DNA from: an uncultured Odoribacter sp.
GTDB taxonomy: Bacteria; Bacteroidota; Bacteroidia; Bacteroidales; Marinifilaceae
Reading direction: 5' to 3'
DNA length: 64,000 bases
NCBI GenBank assembly: GCA_910588375.1
Contig: CAJUQA010000012.1
Span: forward strand, 19,303-83,302
The notes beneath the pieces were generated by a model. The model searched no databases. It worked only from the letters and a program-made list of their open reading frames with translations, and had not been told where the DNA came from. Positions 26,187 through 35,414 of this stretch are shown piece by piece. Within the stretch, counting starts at the first letter, position 1, and each line of letters opens with the position of its first letter. Both the position numbers and the translations under genes were made by a program.

Positions 26187-27800
26187 TCACTCGTACATCT
26201 TTGCTGCTTGCTCGCGGATGGATTCGCTGGTGATATAATCGTCAAAATCCATTCTCTTGTCAATCACTCCCTGTGGCGTCAACTCGATAATCCGGTTACA
26301 AACCGTTTGGATAAATTCGTGGTCGTGTGAATTCATCAACACAATACCCTTAAACGACATCAACATATTATTAAACGCCTGAATAGATTCCAAATCCAAA
26401 TGATTGGCCGGTGAATCCAATACCAATACATTGGCATTCTTCAACATCATCCGGGCTATCATACACCGCATTTTCTCTCCTCCCGACAACACCTTCACAT
26501 TCTTATATATATCCTCGCCGGAAAACAACATCTTCCCTAAAAAGCCCCGCAAAAACGTCTCACTCGTATCCGTCGAAAACTGTCCCAACCAATCAATCAA
26601 CTTCATATCCGTATCGAAATAAGCGGAATTATCCATCGGCAAATAAGCGCTGGTCACCGTCACGCCCCAATTATAGGTACCTGTATCCGCCTTCATATTG
26701 TCTGTGATAATCTCCAGCAATACGGTCATTGCACGCGGGTCTTTAGACCAAAACACAATCTTATCCCCTTTCTCCACCGTAAACTCCACATCCCGGAATA
26801 ACCATTTTCCCTCTATCTGCTTACTCAAATCTTTCACATCGAGAATTTTATCACCCACTTCCCGCTCCGGCGTAAAAATAATTCCCGGATACTTACGCGT
26901 AGAAGGCATAATCTCCTCTACATTCAATTTCTCCAACATCTTCTTTCGGCTGGTAGTTTGCTTGGACTTTGCCACATTCGCACTGAACCGCCGGATAAAC
27001 TCCATCAGCTCCTTCTTCTTCTCCTCGGCTTTCTTATTCTTAGCCTGAGCCTGACGTAAAGCCAACTGACTGGACTCATACCAGAAACTGTAATTACCGG
27101 CAAACAACTGCACCTTACCGAAATCTATATCCACCGTATGCGTACTCACCGCATCCAGGAAATGCCGGTCGTGCGACACCACCAACACGGTATTTTCGTA
27201 ATTCGACAAATAATTTTCCAACCACATCACAGTCTCAATATCCAAATCATTCGTCGGCTCGTCAAGCAACAAGTTGTCCGGTTTACCGAACAATGCCTGT
27301 GCCAACAACACCCGCACCTTTTGTTTACCACTCAAATCCCTCATCAAAGAATAATGCAGTTCTTCCTGTATTCCCAAACCGCTCAACAAAGCGGCAGCAT
27401 CACTCTCGGCATTCCAGCCGTCCATCTCGGCAAACTTCTCCTCCAACTCCGCAGCCCTCACTCCGTCCGCATCCGAAAAATCCGGCTTGGCATACAACGC
27501 ATCTTTCTCCTTCATCACATTCCACAAATCCAAATGCCCCTGCAACACAGTATCCAACACCGTACACTCATCATATGCATAGTGGTTCTGCTTCAACACC
27601 GACAAACGCTCTCCCGGACCAAACATCACATTTCCCCTTGTCGGCTCCAACTCTCCACTCAATATCCGCAGTAAAGTCGACTTGCCGGCTCCATTCGCCC
27701 CAATCACACCGTAGCAATTCCCCGGCGTAAACTTCAAATTCACATCCTGAAACAAAACTCGCTTGCCAAACTGAATCTCCAAATTCGAAACTGTAATCAT
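26187..27800 (-). CDS. ABC-F family ATPase (YbiT-like)
   Basis: A 537-residue soluble protein with two ATP-binding cassettes and no membrane helices, as in ABC-F translation factors. The first cassette has Walker A GANGAGKST (about residues 35-43), an altered signature LSGKQKVRV and Walker B LLLDEPTNDLD. The second has signature LSGGEKMRC and a Walker B-like VLVLDSPANHLD with Ser replacing Glu, and its Walker A is degenerate (GDKIVFWSKDPRAMTV, without the GKS/T core). The linker carries KSKQTTSRKKMLEKL. Such partly degenerate members are known in the YbiT branch. They act on ribosomes, but no resistance role should be assumed. Single gene with own promoter and terminator. Confidence 0.9.
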   Translation of the reverse strand: MITVSNLEIQFGKRVLFQDVNLKFTPGNCYGVIGANGAGKSTLLRILSGELEPTRGNVMFGPGERLSVLKQNHYAYDECTVLDTVLQGHLDLWNVMKEKDALYAKPDFSDADGVRAAELEEKFAEMDGWNAESDAAALLSGLGIQEELHYSLMRDLSGKQKVRVLLAQALFGKPDNLLLDEPTNDLDIETVMWLENYLSNYENTVLVVSHDRHFLDAVSTHTVDIDFGKVQLFAGNYSFWYESSQLALRQAQAKNKKAEEKKKELMEFIRRFSANVAKSKQTTSRKKMLEKLNVEEIMPSTRKYPGIIFTPEREVGDKILDVKDLSKQIEGKWLFRDVEFTVEKGDKIVFWSKDPRAMTVLLEIITDNMKADTGTYNWGVTVTSAYLPMDNSAYFDTDMKLIDWLGQFSTDTSETFLRGFLGKMLFSGEDIYKNVKVLSGGEKMRCMIARMMLKNANVLVLDSPANHLDLESIQAFNNMLMSFKGIVLMNSHDHEFIQTVCNRIIELTPQGVIDKRMDFDDYITSESIREQAAKMYE

Positions 27801-27856
27801 TCTATATCTTCTGTTTTATTGATAATCAACATCTTCCCATTCATTGGGAAACGCCC

Positions 27857-27889
27857 GCAAAGATAACAAAAAAGTTAAATCTTTCTCCA
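27857..27889 (-). promoter_or_regulatory. Probable promoter of the ABC-F gene
   Basis: TATCTTTG on the minus strand at 27857-27864 fits the -7 consensus. A TTG lies about 22 bases upstream. It sits between the stop of rfbB (27895) and the ABC-F start. Confidence 0.6.
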
Positions 27890-27894
27890 ACCTT

Positions 27895-28953
27895 TCAACT
27901 TTCCCGCCCATACATATTCTCGTAATACTTCTCATATTCCCCGCTGGTCACATCATCCAACCACTGCTGATTCTCCAAATACCACTTCACCGTTTTCTCT
28001 ATCCCCTCCTCAAATTGCAGGCTCGGTTCCCATCCTAATTCTTCCTTCAACTTAGTAGAATCTATGGCATAACGCACATCATGCCCGGCACGGTCGGCCA
28101 CATATGTAATCAAAGGCAGTGAAGCCCCCTCCGGACGTCCCAGCAATCGGTCGGTAACCCGAATAATAACTTTAATCAAATCAATATTTCTCCACTCATT
28201 AAAACCACCAATATTATACGTCTCACCAACCTTTCCCTCATGAAAAATCAAATCAATCGCCCGGGCATGATCTTCCACAAACAACCAATCCCGCACATTC
28301 TCTCCACTCCCATACACCGGCAACGGCTTATTATGCCGGATATTATTAATAAACAAGGGTATCAATTTCTCCGGAAACTGAAAAGCCCCGTAATTATTGG
28401 AACAATTGGATAGTTTAATGGGCAATCCGTAAGTATCGTGATAAGCCCGCACAAAATGGTCGGACGAAGCCTTGGAAGCCGAATAGGGAGAATGAGGATC
28501 GTATTTTGTCTTCTCCGTGAAGAAGCCACCATCCGCAGGCAATGAACCATACACCTCATCGGTAGAAACATGGTAAAACAGTTTATCGTCATAACTTCCT
28601 TCCCATGCCAACTTGGCCGCCTGCAACAAACTCAGCGTACCCATCACATTCGTCCGCGCAAAAGAAAACGGATCCTTAATCGAACGGTCCACATGACTTT
28701 CGGCTGCCAAATGTATCACGCCATCAATCCCATACTCCGAAAAAATCCGCTGCATTGCCGGAAAATCACAAATATCCGCCTTCACAAACACATAATTCGG
28801 ACACCCTTCCACATCCCGTAAATTTGCCAGATTCCCGGCATACGTCAACTTATCTAGATTCACAATCCGATACTCCGGATACTTATTCACCAACAAACGA
28901 ACCAAATGCGAGCCGATAAACCCCGCCCCTCCGGTAACCAATATATTTCTCAT
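27895..28953 (-). CDS. rfbB: dTDP-glucose 4,6-dehydratase
   Basis: Extended short-chain dehydrogenase that turns dTDP-glucose into dTDP-4-keto-6-deoxyglucose. The start at 28953 gives a 352-residue protein beginning MRNILVTGGAGFIGSHLV; upstream in-frame codons only add a tail that overlaps rfbD. NAD-binding GGAGFIG is at residues 8-14. The catalytic Ser/Thr-Tyr-Lys set is in HVSTDEVYG and YSASKASSDH. It is the last gene of rfbA-rfbC-rfbD-rfbB, 11 bases after rfbD. Confidence 0.96.
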   Translation of the reverse strand: MRNILVTGGAGFIGSHLVRLLVNKYPEYRIVNLDKLTYAGNLANLRDVEGCPNYVFVKADICDFPAMQRIFSEYGIDGVIHLAAESHVDRSIKDPFSFARTNVMGTLSLLQAAKLAWEGSYDDKLFYHVSTDEVYGSLPADGGFFTEKTKYDPHSPYSASKASSDHFVRAYHDTYGLPIKLSNCSNNYGAFQFPEKLIPLFINNIRHNKPLPVYGSGENVRDWLFVEDHARAIDLIFHEGKVGETYNIGGFNEWRNIDLIKVIIRVTDRLLGRPEGASLPLITYVADRAGHDVRYAIDSTKLKEELGWEPSLQFEEGIEKTVKWYLENQQWLDDVTSGEYEKYYENMYGRES

Positions 28954-28964
28954 ATTCACAAATT

Positions 28965-29822
28965 TTACCCCATTCTTTTCATCATCCTTCCCAATGCCTC
29001 CTTCCATTCCGGAACACTAACCCCGAATTTCTCCTTGATCTTCGTTTTATCCAACACCGAATAAGCCGGTCTATGCGCTTTCGTCGGATAATCCGCCATC
29101 GCTATCGCATTCACCTTACACTTCTCCCCACTTAACCGCATAATCTCTTGCGCAAACTCATACCACGAGCAAATACCCTCATTCGAAAAATGATAAATTC
29201 CCGTTTTCTCCGCCACACAATCATCCGCCAAAACATGTACAATCGCCGCAGCCAAATCCGCTGCATAGGTAGGAGTCCCCACCTGATCGGAAACCACATT
29301 CAATTCCCCCTTCTCCTTTGCCAAACGCAACATCGTTTTCACAAAATTATTGCCAAACTCCGAATACAACCAAGCCGTACGAATAATTATCGCCAAACAG
29401 CCCGACCTCTTAATCGCCCGCTCCCCGGCTAACTTCGTACATCCATACACCGTCTGAGGACTCACCACGCTCTTCTCCGTATAAGCCTCCGAAGCCATAC
29501 CGTCAAAAACATAATCCGTGGAAACATGCACCAACAAACATCCCTCCCTCATTGCCACATCCGCTAAATTCTCCACTGCCCTCACATTTATCAACTCCGC
29601 TCTATCCGGTTCTTCCTCTGCCCTGTCTACCGCCGTATAAGCGGCACAATTCACTATCGTATCTATATCATTCCGGCTCACATAATCTTCCACGGCCTTC
29701 TTATCCGTAATATCCAACTCCGCCACATCCGTAAAAAACACCTCATCCAACGGAGAAAAAGCAATTTTCTTCAACTCGCTCCCCAACTGCCCGTCCGCCC
29801 CGGTAACCAATATATTCGCCAT
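28965..29822 (-). CDS. rfbD: dTDP-4-dehydrorhamnose reductase
   Basis: A 285-residue SDR enzyme that makes dTDP-L-rhamnose in the last step of the pathway. It begins MANILVTGADGQLGSEL with the nucleotide-binding motif TGADGQLG. It also shows the family block HVSTDYVFDG and the active-site Tyr/Lys in VYGCTKLAGE. Length is normal. It is 10 bases downstream of rfbC. Confidence 0.96.
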   Translation of the reverse strand: MANILVTGADGQLGSELKKIAFSPLDEVFFTDVAELDITDKKAVEDYVSRNDIDTIVNCAAYTAVDRAEEEPDRAELINVRAVENLADVAMREGCLLVHVSTDYVFDGMASEAYTEKSVVSPQTVYGCTKLAGERAIKRSGCLAIIIRTAWLYSEFGNNFVKTMLRLAKEKGELNVVSDQVGTPTYAADLAAAIVHVLADDCVAEKTGIYHFSNEGICSWYEFAQEIMRLSGEKCKVNAIAMADYPTKAHRPAYSVLDKTKIKEKFGVSVPEWKEALGRMMKRMG

Positions 29823-29832
29823 AACTCACAAA

Positions 29833-30390
29833 TTATACATCAAAAACATACGCATCACACAACCCGGGACGATTCAAATCCTTTGGTGACAAAACCATAT
29901 CCTCCCGAGGGATTTTCCAATCGATAGCCAATTCCGGATCATCAAAACTAATTCCACCCTCCGCTTGCGGAACATAATAACTATCACACTTATACTGCAC
30001 AACAGCTTCCTCACTCAACACGGAAAAACCATGTGCAAATCCTCTCGGAATAAAAAACTGCCACTTATTATCCTCTGTCAGCTCCACCGCCACATACTTC
30101 CCGAAAGTAGCGGACCCTCTGCGCAAATCCACCGCCACATCCCATATACGCCCCCTGATAACCCTTACCAACTTTGCCTGTGCATAAGGAGGCAACTGAT
30201 AATGCAATCCACGAACAACCCCATAAGAAGACTTCGATTCATTATCCTGTACAAAAACGGTTTTGCCTATCATTTGCTCAAAACGCCGTTGGGAAAAACT
30301 CTCAAAAAAATACCCCCTGCTATCTTCAAAAACCTGGGGCTGAATAACAACAACTCCCGATATTTCCGTTTCCAACACTCCAGTCTCCAT
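29833..30390 (-). CDS. rfbC: dTDP-4-dehydrorhamnose 3,5-epimerase
   Basis: A 185-residue cupin-fold epimerase. The start at 30390 (METGVLETEI) lies one base after the rfbA stop and gives the normal length; longer frames run into rfbA. Conserved motifs: DSRGYFFESF, the catalytic His in RGLHYQLPP, and the PRGFAHGFSVLSE block. It acts between rfbB and rfbD. Confidence 0.95.
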   Translation of the reverse strand: METGVLETEISGVVVIQPQVFEDSRGYFFESFSQRRFEQMIGKTVFVQDNESKSSYGVVRGLHYQLPPYAQAKLVRVIRGRIWDVAVDLRRGSATFGKYVAVELTEDNKWQFFIPRGFAHGFSVLSEEAVVQYKCDSYYVPQAEGGISFDDPELAIDWKIPREDMVLSPKDLNRPGLCDAYVFDV

Positions 30391-30391
30391 A

Positions 30392-31285
30392 TTAACAACC
30401 TTTTTTCTCAAATTCCACAACCAAATCCAATAAATAACGCCCGTATTGATTACCCAACATCGGTTGCGCCAACTCCCGCACTCTTGCCGGAGCAATCCAT
30501 CCTTTCCGCAAAGCAATCTCCTCCAGACAAGCCACCTTCAACCCCTGTCTCTTTTCAATCACCTCGACAAAAGTAGAAGCCTCCGACAAAGAATCGTGCG
30601 TCCCCGTATCCAACCACGCAAACCCACGTCCCAAAACCTGCACCTTCAACCGCTCGGCCTCCAGAAAATACCGGTTTACACTCGTAATCTCCAACTCGCC
30701 ACGTTCCGAAGGCCGGACATCCGCCGCCACCTTTACAACCTCATTCGGATAAAAATAAAGTCCTACCACCGCATAATTCGACTTCGGTTCTTTCGGCTTC
30801 TCCTCAATACTCAACACATTCCCCGCCTGATCAAACTCCGCCACTCCATATCGTTCCGGATCTTTCACCCAATAGCCGAACACCGACGCCTTTCGTTCCT
30901 CCTCCACCGTTCTGACCGCTTTTTCCAACATTGCTGTAAACGACTGCCCGTAAAAAACATTATCCCCCAACACCAGACAGACATCCTCCTCGCCAATAAA
31001 CGACCTCCCTATCAAAAAAGCCTGTGCTAACCCCTCCGGGCGGGGCTGCTCCGCATACTCAAAACGCACACCGTAATCCGCCCCATCCCCCAACAAACGT
31101 TGAAATCCCGGCAAATCCTGCGGAGTGGAAATAATCAATATCTCCCGAATCCCAGCCAACATCAACACAGAAATCGGATAATAAATCATCGGCTTATCAT
31201 ACACAGGCAGCAACTGCTTGGAAACCCCTTTCGTCATGGGAAACAAACGTGTCCCCGTACCTCCCGCCAAAACGATACCTTTCAT
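30392..31285 (-). CDS. rfbA: Glucose-1-phosphate thymidylyltransferase
   Basis: A 297-residue nucleotidyltransferase that makes dTDP-glucose from dTTP and glucose-1-phosphate, the entry step to dTDP-L-rhamnose. It begins MKGIVLAGGTGTRLFPMTKG with the activation loop GGTGTRL and Lys in VSKQLLPVYDKPMIYYP. The block EEKPKEPKSNYAVVGLYFY and the closing GNQYGRYLLDL are typical. First gene of the rfbACDB operon, with a clear promoter upstream. Confidence 0.97.
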   Translation of the reverse strand: MKGIVLAGGTGTRLFPMTKGVSKQLLPVYDKPMIYYPISVLMLAGIREILIISTPQDLPGFQRLLGDGADYGVRFEYAEQPRPEGLAQAFLIGRSFIGEEDVCLVLGDNVFYGQSFTAMLEKAVRTVEEERKASVFGYWVKDPERYGVAEFDQAGNVLSIEEKPKEPKSNYAVVGLYFYPNEVVKVAADVRPSERGELEITSVNRYFLEAERLKVQVLGRGFAWLDTGTHDSLSEASTFVEVIEKRQGLKVACLEEIALRKGWIAPARVRELAQPMLGNQYGRYLLDLVVEFEKKGC

Positions 31286-31310
31286 CTTCTGAAATACTTA
31301 TAAATTCTTG

Positions 31311-31341
31311 CAAATGTAAACATTCTCCATTACTTTTTCAA
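31311..31341 (-). promoter_or_regulatory. Promoter of the rfbACDB operon
   Basis: On the minus strand TACATTTG (31311-31318) and TTG (31339-31341) are 20 bases apart, which matches the Bacteroidetes consensus. The distance to the rfbA start is 25 bases. Confidence 0.8.
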
Positions 31342-31373
31342 CCGGAACTATTTTCAGAAATCCCGCTTTTATA

Positions 31374-31381
31374 TATTTTTG
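31374..31381 (+). promoter_or_regulatory. Possible -7 box of the porin gene
   Basis: TATTTTTG matches TAnnTTTG and lies 24 bases before the start codon. No good -33 element is seen, so this is tentative. Confidence 0.45.
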
Positions 31382-31405
31382 CCAAGTAAATGTTAACATC
31401 GAACC

Positions 31406-32575
31406 ATGAAACTGTCTGTCATTCTTTACCTTCTTATCCTATCAACTCCCGTCTGCAATGCTGCCTCCCTAACCACTCCCGATTCATTACAATCGGAAAA
31501 AAGCCTCTTTGAAACAATCACCCGCCTCCAAAAACGGAATGACCTATTAGATATCAAACTCAACACCCGCATGGCCTTTCACTCCGCACTATCCGATAAA
31601 GAAGAGGAACTATCGGCATTTCGTATGGACTACCTGCGCTTACAGATAACGGGCAACATCACAGAGCGCATCTTTTACAAATGGTTTCAACACCTGAATA
31701 AAAGTAACGCACCGCACTCCTTAGACAACATGCCCTCTTCCATCAATTGCCTCGGTGTCGGATTTCACATCACGCCCACACTATCCGCCTTTGCCGGAAA
31801 ACAATACGTGGACTTCGGCGGATTTGAATACGATGCCGATCCTGCTGAAGTATATTCCTTTTCCGACTTCGGCAACAACATCACTTGCTTTTTAGTCGGC
31901 GTACACCTCGCTTGGTGGGTCACTCCCACACAAGAACTCCGTTTTCAAATTACCGACGCCCGCTCCAATAAAGAAAACCAAACCCAACTGCCCGCCAACT
32001 ATAAAACCGCCAAAACACCGTTAGCCTACACCATTAACTGGAACGGAAACTTTTTAGATAACACACTCTCTACCCGTTGTTCCTTCTCATTATTCCATGA
32101 AGGACAAAAACAAAATATATACTACTGGATTATCGCAGGAGCCTGGTGCCAAGGCAATTTCAACATGTACATAGACGGACTCTTTTCCATCGAAGAAATC
32201 GACAAATTAGGTATCCTGTCCAATATCTCCGCCCAAGACGAAAAGCCTTACCGAGCCACTCACAGCCAATACTTTTCCTTAATAAGCCGACTCAACTACC
32301 GCATCCTTCCAAAACTAAATCTCTTCGCCAAAGGAACATACGAAACAACCTCTGCCACCACAAACACCAACCTGCCCGAATCAGGTAAATACCGCACCTC
32401 TTACGGCTATCAGGGAGGAATAGAATACTTCCCCATGAAAGAAAACCTCCGCTTTTTCTTCCTCTACCGCGGCAAACAAATCAAATACACCCACTTATCC
32501 TCCCCCTTCCACCTATTCAACGAACACCCCCAACACCTCTCCCTCGGTCTCACATACAAAATCCCTGTCTATTAA
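31406..32575 (+). CDS. Outer-membrane porin-like beta-barrel protein
   Basis: A 389-residue protein with a signal peptide (about 1-20). The rest consists of amphipathic beta-strand segments with many aromatic residues at their ends, and the C-terminus ends in an aromatic residue (KIPVY), as usual for outer-membrane barrels. Pieces such as LNTRMAFHSAL, FRMDYLRLQITGNITERIFYKWFQHL and FAGKQYVDFGGFE resemble Bacteroidetes porins of the phosphate-selective porin O/P group. The substrate is unknown. It is divergent from rfbA and convergent with the efflux operon. Confidence 0.8.
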   Translation: MKLSVILYLLILSTPVCNAASLTTPDSLQSEKSLFETITRLQKRNDLLDIKLNTRMAFHSALSDKEEELSAFRMDYLRLQITGNITERIFYKWFQHLNKSNAPHSLDNMPSSINCLGVGFHITPTLSAFAGKQYVDFGGFEYDADPAEVYSFSDFGNNITCFLVGVHLAWWVTPTQELRFQITDARSNKENQTQLPANYKTAKTPLAYTINWNGNFLDNTLSTRCSFSLFHEGQKQNIYYWIIAGAWCQGNFNMYIDGLFSIEEIDKLGILSNISAQDEKPYRATHSQYFSLISRLNYRILPKLNLFAKGTYETTSATTNTNLPESGKYRTSYGYQGGIEYFPMKENLRFFFLYRGKQIKYTHLSSPFHLFNEHPQHLSLGLTYKIPVY

Positions 32576-32585
32576 AACTTTTTCA

Positions 32586-33998
32586 TTAAGACATATCCGC
32601 AATCTGTGATTCAGGTGACGAAGAACGACATATCCTACGGCTAACACTGAAAACACCGGCAATAATAGCAAAACACATGGATATACATAGACAGACATGC
32701 ACCAAATGATAAGTAGTTCCGTGTCCCACAGCAAAAATAATAGTCACAAGAGTTGCCCCGAATGTTTGACCGACAAGACGTGCCGTACTTTGCATACCTC
32801 CCGCACCGCCGGTTCGAAAAATCGGCGTAGCTGTAACCATGACAATATTATTGGGTGTCTGAAAAATCCCGTAACCAATCCCGCAAACAGCCATACGCCA
32901 CACAATTCCCCATTTCGATATTCCCTCTGCGGATAAAAAAAGCATTGCAAAAATACCTACGGCAAACAACCCCATTCCAACGGCAGCTGTCACACCGGCA
33001 TTATGACGTTCCACAAACCTCGCTGCAAAAGGCGATATAATCATCGTAGTCAAAGGCCACGGTGTCATTAACAAACCCGTAGCTATAGAAGAAAAACCAT
33101 AACTATTCAACAGAATAAACGGCAACGAAACCATCGCTAACATCTGAGCGATAAAAGAACATACCGAAGTAATGATACTGAGAGTATACAACCGTATCCT
33201 AAACAAATCCACCGGCAACATCGGAGCCGAACGGTGAGATTCCCGACAGACATAGAATAGGCCCACAAGAATACTTGCTCCCAACAACACAAAGAACTTT
33301 ACCTCATCATTCTTACCGGTATATCCGCCAAAAGCCAAAAACAACAACCCGAACATCAAAATATTCTCTATGGCACTCACCACATCAAACTTAGATTTTG
33401 ACTCCACCTCCGGATTATTGGGCAAATACCTTTTCCCCAACCAAAAAGCAGCTATTCCAAACGGTACATTTATAAGGAAAAGCCAATGCCACGATGCAAT
33501 AGAAAGCAACGCCCCCGCAATAGTAGGTCCGGCAGCAGTGGCACTTGCCACCGCCATTCCGTTCAGAGCCAAACCCCGGCCAAGTACCTTCGGAGGATAT
33601 ATCAATCGAGTTAATGCAACATTCACGCTCACCACACACGCCGCTCCTATACCCTGAATAGCACGTGCCACAAGAATCATAACAAAACTTTGAGACGCGG
33701 CACACAAAACCGATGCTATCGTGAACACTGCAACTCCGGTCAAAAAAGTACGACGATAACTGAAAAGATCCCCAACCGAAGACAAGGGTAATATCAGCAT
33801 CGTAATCAAAAGCTGGTAAATAGTCACAATCCACACCGTCATGGAATCCGAAATATCAAATTGCTGTGCTAAAACCGGAAGAGCCACATTGACTATAGTG
33901 ACATCAAGCACAGTCATTATCAAAACAAGTAAAATCGCAATGATAGCAGTATATTTTCGCAACGATAATTTTTCTGGTTCCATTCTGTCATAATTCAT
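32586..33998 (-). CDS. MFS transporter, DHA2 (14-helix) drug efflux type
   Basis: About 470 residues with 14 predicted membrane helices. DHA2 motifs are visible: LDVTIVNVALP in helix 1, the loop GDLFSYRRTFLTG between helices 2 and 3, and RAIQGIGAACVVSVNVALT in helix 4. The ATG at 33998 is used here, because one codon further upstream is only a TTG. Family members export toxic compounds with proton antiport (EmrB/QacA type). It is the last gene of an operon with MFP, RND and outer-membrane factor genes, so two pump classes share one transcript. Confidence 0.9.
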   Translation of the reverse strand: MNYDRMEPEKLSLRKYTAIIAILLVLIMTVLDVTIVNVALPVLAQQFDISDSMTVWIVTIYQLLITMLILPLSSVGDLFSYRRTFLTGVAVFTIASVLCAASQSFVMILVARAIQGIGAACVVSVNVALTRLIYPPKVLGRGLALNGMAVASATAAGPTIAGALLSIASWHWLFLINVPFGIAAFWLGKRYLPNNPEVESKSKFDVVSAIENILMFGLLFLAFGGYTGKNDEVKFFVLLGASILVGLFYVCRESHRSAPMLPVDLFRIRLYTLSIITSVCSFIAQMLAMVSLPFILLNSYGFSSIATGLLMTPWPLTTMIISPFAARFVERHNAGVTAAVGMGLFAVGIFAMLFLSAEGISKWGIVWRMAVCGIGYGIFQTPNNIVMVTATPIFRTGGAGGMQSTARLVGQTFGATLVTIIFAVGHGTTYHLVHVCLCISMCFAIIAGVFSVSRRICRSSSPESQIADMS

Positions 33999-34017
33999 CA
34001 ACAGACAAAACTACACA

Positions 34018-35412
34018 TTATTTCACACCATTGTTCACCTCAGATTGCACCCCTCCTCCCAATACCTTATAAAGAGTAACCACAGAACGCAACTGATTCA
34101 ATCTGTCTGCCACCAGATTTAACCGGGAATTTAATAAATCCTGCCGCGAAGAAAGGAGCTCCAGATACGTGGCATTATTCGTTCTAAAAAGCACCTCATT
34201 CGACTTGACTGTCTTTTGCAAAGCCTCACATTGCGCCGAATGATAACTCAAATTTCGCCCGTATGAATCTATTGCATAAAGCGCATCATTAACCTCCTGA
34301 CCGGCATCAAGAAGCACCTGCTTATAATTCAATAAAGCAACTTGTTCCTCATCTTTTGAAATCCGGAGATTGGAGACAAGTTTACCGCGTTGGAAAATCG
34401 GTTGCGTCAAAGAACCCAATGCCGACAAAATCCATCCCCCCGGATTGCTCACAGCCTGTCCGAGCGCATTCGTCCACCCTGCAGAACCTCCCAACACAAG
34501 AGAAGGATAAAACGCCGAGCGCGACTGATTAGTTGAATAATAAGCCGCTGCCAACGCCATTTCCGCCTGCACCACATCAGGTCTCGCCGAAAGCAACCGC
34601 AACGGCAATCCCACCGTTATATTTTCCGGAATCGTCTGCCCCTCAAGACTTGTTCGCTTAATTTCACGATACGTGGTCCCCAATAAAGTGCAGATTGAAT
34701 TTTCCGTTTCACGCTGCTGAAGCAAAAGATTATTTTGAACGGCAAGCAACTCATTTAAATTAGCCCTAGCTTGACTAACAGCATTTTCCCGCACATCACC
34801 GACTTTTAGTTGCAACTCCATCGTACGCACTTGCTCCTTCCAAATCTCAATAGTCTGATTACTAATTTCAATCTGACTATCAAGCATCAACAACGAAAAA
34901 TAACTATTGGCAATCGAAGCTATCAACTCAGAACGCACCAGCTGGGCATAGGCCGTTTGTTGAAGCAGCAACACCTGCGATTCTTTCTTCGCATTGCGGA
35001 GTTTGCCGAACAAATCAATCTCCCAACTCAATGACACAGGAATTTCATATATTTTATTCGCTTTTCCTCCGTCCACACTTGTGATAGAACCATTAGGAGA
35101 AAAAGTCAATGACGGGAAATAGGCAAATTTAGCCGCTTTCAACCCGGCCTTCGCCTCATCAACACGTAAAAAAGCAATCTGAAGATCGGTATTGGATTCC
35201 AAACCTTCAGTAATCAATGCCTGCAAACATTTATCAGTAAACAGATCTTGCCACGGCATCGTCCCCAAAGACGAGGAAGTGTCCACCCGATCCATTGTAG
35301 AACCACAATAAAGCGAATCCGACAAAACACCATCGGGCCGGGTATAATTTCTATAAATATTACAGCTACTCCATCCCAGAGAAAGCAATACAATTATGGG
35401 TAGATATCTCAT
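34018..35412 (-). CDS. Outer-membrane efflux lipoprotein, NodT/TolC type
   Basis: A 464-residue protein with a lipoprotein signal (lipobox GWSSC, Cys17). Two repeated alpha-helical regions of the TolC fold follow, with family phrases such as WQDLFTDKCLQALITEGLESN, LSWEIDLFG and ARPDVVQAEMALAAAYYS. It forms the outer-membrane channel of the tripartite RND pump encoded upstream. It begins 2 bases after the RND stop. Confidence 0.95.
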   Translation of the reverse strand: MRYLPIIVLLSLGWSSCNIYRNYTRPDGVLSDSLYCGSTMDRVDTSSSLGTMPWQDLFTDKCLQALITEGLESNTDLQIAFLRVDEAKAGLKAAKFAYFPSLTFSPNGSITSVDGGKANKIYEIPVSLSWEIDLFGKLRNAKKESQVLLLQQTAYAQLVRSELIASIANSYFSLLMLDSQIEISNQTIEIWKEQVRTMELQLKVGDVRENAVSQARANLNELLAVQNNLLLQQRETENSICTLLGTTYREIKRTSLEGQTIPENITVGLPLRLLSARPDVVQAEMALAAAYYSTNQSRSAFYPSLVLGGSAGWTNALGQAVSNPGGWILSALGSLTQPIFQRGKLVSNLRISKDEEQVALLNYKQVLLDAGQEVNDALYAIDSYGRNLSYHSAQCEALQKTVKSNEVLFRTNNATYLELLSSRQDLLNSRLNLVADRLNQLRSVVTLYKVLGGGVQSEVNNGVK

Positions 35413-35414
35413 TT

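Noticed and set aside
26187..27800. ABC-F gene as an antibiotic resistance determinant
   Set aside because: The degenerate second cassette and linker fit the housekeeping YbiT branch better than the resistance branches.
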